DNA from: Prevotella sp.
Lineage (GTDB): Bacteria > Bacteroidota > Bacteroidia > Bacteroidales > Bacteroidaceae
DNA length: 8,868 nt
Assembly: GCA_017428805.1 (NCBI GenBank)
Contig: JAFRQC010000021.1
Span: 1-8,868, forward strand
Reading direction: 5' to 3'
The translations under genes and the position numbers were made by a program. How positions within the stretch are numbered: position 1 is the stretch's first letter; every line of letters begins with the position of its first letter. Under the pieces are notes generated by a model that searched no databases, was not told the origin of the DNA, and saw only the letters and a program-made list of their open reading frames with translations. This document shows, one piece after another, positions 6,684 through 8,868 of this stretch.

Positions 6684-8711
6684 ACACAACGTAACAGAGT
6701 AGTACCCCCTCGCAGCACAATGACTGTGAGGGGATATCTTCAGCTGGTAGTACAGGCAGCGCTCAGCAAACCAGACGGCGAAACGGATGGCCTTCTCCGT
6801 CTCCTGGCGGCCTTCAAGCAGATAGGCCACCAGACCAGCACGGAAGCCATTGAGGGCCGCACGGCGACGAAGCACGTCGAGCGAGGGTCGGAGCGTCTGC
6901 AGATACTCCTGCCGCTTCTGCTCGTCCCAGTCATCGATGGCCTGGTTGATGAGCGGCAGGCTGACCTCGCCCTCCTCGTCCATCAGACAGAGACACTCCC
7001 GCTTCACACGTTCCTCCTCTTCCTTGGTCCAAGGCTTGAACAGCGGCATACGGGCACCCATCATATCCGGCAGCTCGACAGGCGTCACACGACCCACGAG
7101 TCCACTCTCGGCGTCGGCGAAGAAGGCGCGGCACTTGTTGGGCGTGCCACACATCACCATATTATAATACAGGATGACCTTGCCGGAGAACGAATCCTTG
7201 GAGATGCGGTGCTGACCCCAGGGCTTGTTGTCGTAGGCCAGTCGGAAGAGGTCATTCTTCTCTGTCCACGCACCTCCCTTGTTGTTCTTCAGCACCGTCT
7301 CAATCTCAGGGGCGTAGGTGAAGAGATGCTTGCCCTTGGCATAGAGTGCCCTCTCAAGGAAGGCCGACACGCCGATGTTGGGCTCGATCATACGGATGAC
7401 GGAACAAGGGTTCTCCACATCCTGACCGTCTTTCTTTGCCAGCGAGTAGGCAATCTCCTTCTGCCATTCCACCTCGTCCTGCTTGATGATGGGATCCATC
7501 AGCAGGGCAATCTCATCATCGACGAACGACTTACCCGTAGCCTGAGGTGCCTCGATGTCGATGATGAACGAGGGTGACTGCATCTTGCCGTCGCGGTACT
7601 TCGCACGGATGCCGGTGGCCAGCGTTCCCAGCATGGGCATCGCCGCCATCACCTCGGCCTCCTTGAACTCCTCAGGGGTGTGGTCGGCCAGATCCTGAAG
7701 GATACCAGGCAGAGCGTCGTAGTCGTCAGAGTTCTCCTGGCCTTCCTTCTCGTCTTCCGCCTGTGCTTCCTCCTTCTCAGCCCCCAGCATAGCGAGCACC
7801 TCACGGAAGAAGGCTGGCATGTCGTTGGGACGGACGCTGTTGACGGCACTCTTGATGGTAGCCATCACCTCGTGGTCGGCCATTCCCCAATGGGGCATCA
7901 CCTGGAAGAGCCACCCGGCATTGAAGTCGCAGATGAACCGCATGTAGCGGCTCATGGCGAAGAGGGCATTGTTGCGCTCACCCTCCACAGGCTGTTCACC
8001 ATAGCCCATCTTCAGCATCAGCGAACGGACAATCTGTTCGTAGGGAATACCTTTGTAAGATGTACTCCACTCGTTCAGACCACCCCTGGCCCCTCCTGAC
8101 TCAGGAGGGGAAACAATTACTCCTGCGGTGGTATCCTCTTCCCCTCCTGAGTAGGAGGGGTGCCCGGAGGGTGGGGTGGTCTGATCCGCCTCCATTTCTG
8201 GCGAAGCCTCAAAGATAATGGGATCCAGCAGTTTCACATACTGCTCACTGACCATGAAACAGCAGCGTGCCAGATCGGTGACATGCGAGTCGTAACTGAC
8301 ACCCAGCCGACTCGCCAGCTTCCGGATGTCCTCCTCGATAGAGATTCCCGGTGTGCGCCAGGCCCAGATGTGGGTACCACCTCCGGCACTCTCGGCAAAG
8401 TACACGATGCGGAACTCCTCAATGAGGTTCTCCTCGCGTACCTTATTCCAAAGTGCCTCCGTCAGCCCCTTCTCGTCGATGTCGAGGAAGTAGAGTCCTG
8501 AGGGCTGGGCGTCTTCGGCCTTGCGCGTACCATTTTTAAAACTTGCCGCAAGAGGCAGCCATACGGGCAGCTCCTTCTTGCGATCCAGATTCTTGTTCTG
8601 CTTCACGTCCTTGAGGATGTCCTCCACGTGATTCTCCGCCAGCAGTTGACGGTAAGCAGCCATGCTCGCCTGGCGAGGCTTGCCGCTAAATGAATGACAT
8701 AGTTGCATCAT
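6417..8711 (-). CDS. BT4734/VirE_N primase-like + DUF3987 ATPase protein, probably 3'-truncated
   Basis: The N-terminal part carries an archaeo-eukaryotic primase-like pattern: LDID acidic pair (codons near 8477-8483), SAGGGTHIW with the His near 8372, and DLARCCFMVS near 8276. A middle linker is interrupted by an in-frame palindromic element (8075-8184), and an acidic stretch follows (about 7713-7780). The C-terminal ATPase part has a Walker A-like APQATGKS (7527-7550; the first Gly is replaced by Ala), a Walker B-like LFTYAPEIE (near 7307-7325), MCGTPNK (sensor-like), and GLVGR with a possible Arg finger near 7091. This matches primase-helicase proteins common in Bacteroidales accessory DNA. 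Recognisable sequence stops at YYQLK (6738). The remaining 106 codons are antisense to the lipoprotein gene and read as unnatural Phe/His/Cys-rich protein, so the true 3' end is probably lost. The frame is open up to an ATG at 8840, but the predicted promoter lies downstream of that; ATGs at 8711, 8708 or 8663 are better. Possibly a pseudogene. Confidence 0.75.
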   Translation of the reverse strand: MMQLCHSFSGKPRQASMAAYRQLLAENHVEDILKDVKQNKNLDRKKELPVWLPLAASFKNGTRKAEDAQPSGLYFLDIDEKGLTEALWNKVREENLIEEFRIVYFAESAGGGTHIWAWRTPGISIEEDIRKLASRLGVSYDSHVTDLARCCFMVSEQYVKLLDPIIFEASPEMEADQTTPPSGHPSYSGGEEDTTAGVIVSPPESGGARGGLNEWSTSYKGIPYEQIVRSLMLKMGYGEQPVEGERNNALFAMSRYMRFICDFNAGWLFQVMPHWGMADHEVMATIKSAVNSVRPNDMPAFFREVLAMLGAEKEEAQAEDEKEGQENSDDYDALPGILQDLADHTPEEFKEAEVMAAMPMLGTLATGIRAKYRDGKMQSPSFIIDIEAPQATGKSFVDDEIALLMDPIIKQDEVEWQKEIAYSLAKKDGQDVENPCSVIRMIEPNIGVSAFLERALYAKGKHLFTYAPEIETVLKNNKGGAWTEKNDLFRLAYDNKPWGQHRISKDSFSGKVILYYNMVMCGTPNKCRAFFADAESGLVGRVTPVELPDMMGARMPLFKPWTKEEEERVKRECLCLMDEEGEVSLPLINQAIDDWDEQKRQEYLQTLRPSLDVLRRRAALNGFRAGLVAYLLEGRQETEKAIRFAVWFAERCLYYQLKISPHSHCAARGYYSVTLCLFLRFHRLFNLLCDPTEFLYHMANFFFRGRFFIIHFISAFDKHFQFFRHPHFHLSVVLCFRHNTICLFQRSPQFLPVFSFSDYIEIFL
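6706..6733. terminator. GC-rich hairpin after the lipoprotein gene, possible terminator
   Basis: CCCCTCGCAG (6706-6715) pairs with CTGTGAGGGG (6724-6733) over 10 bp, including one G-U pair, around an 8-base loop. It starts 22 bp after the lipoprotein stop. The trailing bases (ATATCTT) are only weakly T-rich, so intrinsic termination is plausible but not assured. It also lies exactly where the recognisable part of the opposing primase-helicase frame ends, which makes it a candidate junction of the rearrangement. Confidence 0.55.
8075..8184. mobile_element. MITE/REP-like palindromic element inserted in frame in the primase-helicase gene
   Basis: The 110-bp segment has perfect 12-bp terminal inverted repeats: TCAGACCACCCC at 8075-8086 and GGGGTGGTCTGA at 8173-8184. 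Inside are two further palindromes: CCCCTCCTGA/TCAGGAGGGG (8090-8110, one-base centre) and CCCCTCCT/AGGAGGGG (8141-8160, four-base loop). The two halves are themselves inverted copies of each other. On the - strand it adds about 36 codons (QTTPPSGHPS ... GGARGGL) with no stop, between EASPEMEAD and NEWSTSYKG, in the linker between the two domains. No clear target-site duplication is visible and it encodes no protein of its own. Confidence 0.8.
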
Positions 8712-8746
8712 AGCGGCTGCAAAGGAATAAGGGGAAAAAAGAAAAT

Positions 8747-8776
8747 GGTTACGGTTACAATTGTAACCATGTAACC
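8747..8776. promoter_or_regulatory. Nested palindrome in the leader of the primase-helicase gene, possible operator
   Basis: On the + strand the order is GGTTAC, GGTTAC, AATT, GTAACC, AT, GTAACC. The inner 16 bp (8753-8768) are a perfect palindrome, and a second GGTTAC/GTAACC pair flanks it with a two-base asymmetry. It lies just downstream of the predicted transcription start, so it could be a repressor operator or a leader hairpin on the mRNA. The function is inferred from position and symmetry only. Confidence 0.55.
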
Positions 8777-8793
8777 TTTTCGGCAGAAGACTG

Positions 8794-8824
8794 CAAATAT
8801 TGTCAATAAAATTCAAAACACCAA
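8794..8824 (-). promoter_or_regulatory. Predicted promoter of the primase-helicase gene
   Basis: On the - strand AATATTTG (8794-8801) matches TAnnTTTG at all but the first base, and a TTG (8822-8824) lies 20 bp upstream as a -33 element. Transcription would begin near 8787. This places the in-frame ATG at 8840 upstream of the transcript and favours the starts at 8711/8708 or 8663, with a leader of about 75-125 nt. Confidence 0.45.
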
Positions 8825-8868
8825 TACAATATATCAACATTTTGTATCTTCTTGATTGTCAGCGCTTT

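Noticed and set aside
6720..7577. A 285-codon + strand open frame opposite the primase-helicase gene
   Set aside because: Its translation lacks motifs and is rich in Arg/Leu/His as expected for a complement of a GC-rich gene, whereas the - strand frame carries the Walker-like and DUF3987 patterns.
8712..8840. N-terminal extension of the primase-helicase protein from the ATG at 8840
   Set aside because: The extension includes the predicted promoter and the palindromic leader, and its composition (Cys, Phe, Asn-rich) does not look like protein, so starts at 8711 or later are preferred.
1..8868. tRNA, rRNA, CRISPR arrays, transposase or integrase genes
   Set aside because: None could be supported: no cloverleaf with conserved bases, no regularly spaced long repeats and no transposase or recombinase motifs were seen.

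Overview
The window reads as chromosomal DNA of a Bacteroidales bacterium, most likely Prevotella or a close relative. The grounds are a SusC/SusD pair, lipoproteins with Bacteroidetes-style signals, -7 boxes of the TAnnTTTG type with little Shine-Dalgarno, a BT4734/DUF3987-type primase-helicase gene, and fairly GC-rich coding. The genus is an inference; no rRNA or other taxonomic marker is present.

Layout: (1) 1-1736, + strand: C-terminal part of a SusC-type TonB-dependent outer-membrane transporter, cut by the window edge. (2) 1765-3423, +: its SusD-type surface glycan-binding lipoprotein, probably in the same operon. (3) 3417-5552, -: a complete GlgX/isoamylase-type glycogen debranching enzyme with all four GH13 motifs, convergent with susD and overlapping it by 7 bp. 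(4) 5553-5819: a divergent promoter region of 267 bp serving glgX and the next gene. (5) 5820-6683, +: an unrecognised acidic lipoprotein with a beta-rich, carbohydrate-module-like domain and a FIVAR-like helical C-terminus. (6) 6417-8711, -: a primase-polymerase-like (BT4734/VirE_N) plus DUF3987 ATPase protein. Its recognisable part stops near 6738, after which the frame runs antisense through the lipoprotein gene, so it looks 3'-truncated. (7) 8712-8868: its leader and probable promoter, with a nested palindrome.

Functional picture: the SusC/SusD pair would bind and import an oligosaccharide at the outer membrane. GlgX would remove alpha-1,6 branches from glycogen or imported alpha-glucan in the cytoplasm. 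The acidic lipoprotein may be another surface glycan binder. The primase-helicase relic is of the kind linked to mobile or accessory DNA and seems unrelated in function.

The most unusual signals are small repeats. A 110-bp palindromic, MITE/REP-like element (8075-8184) lies in frame inside the primase-helicase gene and adds about 36 codons between domains. Heptanucleotide tandem repeats occur in three places at the 5' ends of genes: before susD, inside the susD signal-peptide codons, and in the glgX leader. The repeat inside the signal peptide makes a unit-gain or unit-loss frameshift conceivable.
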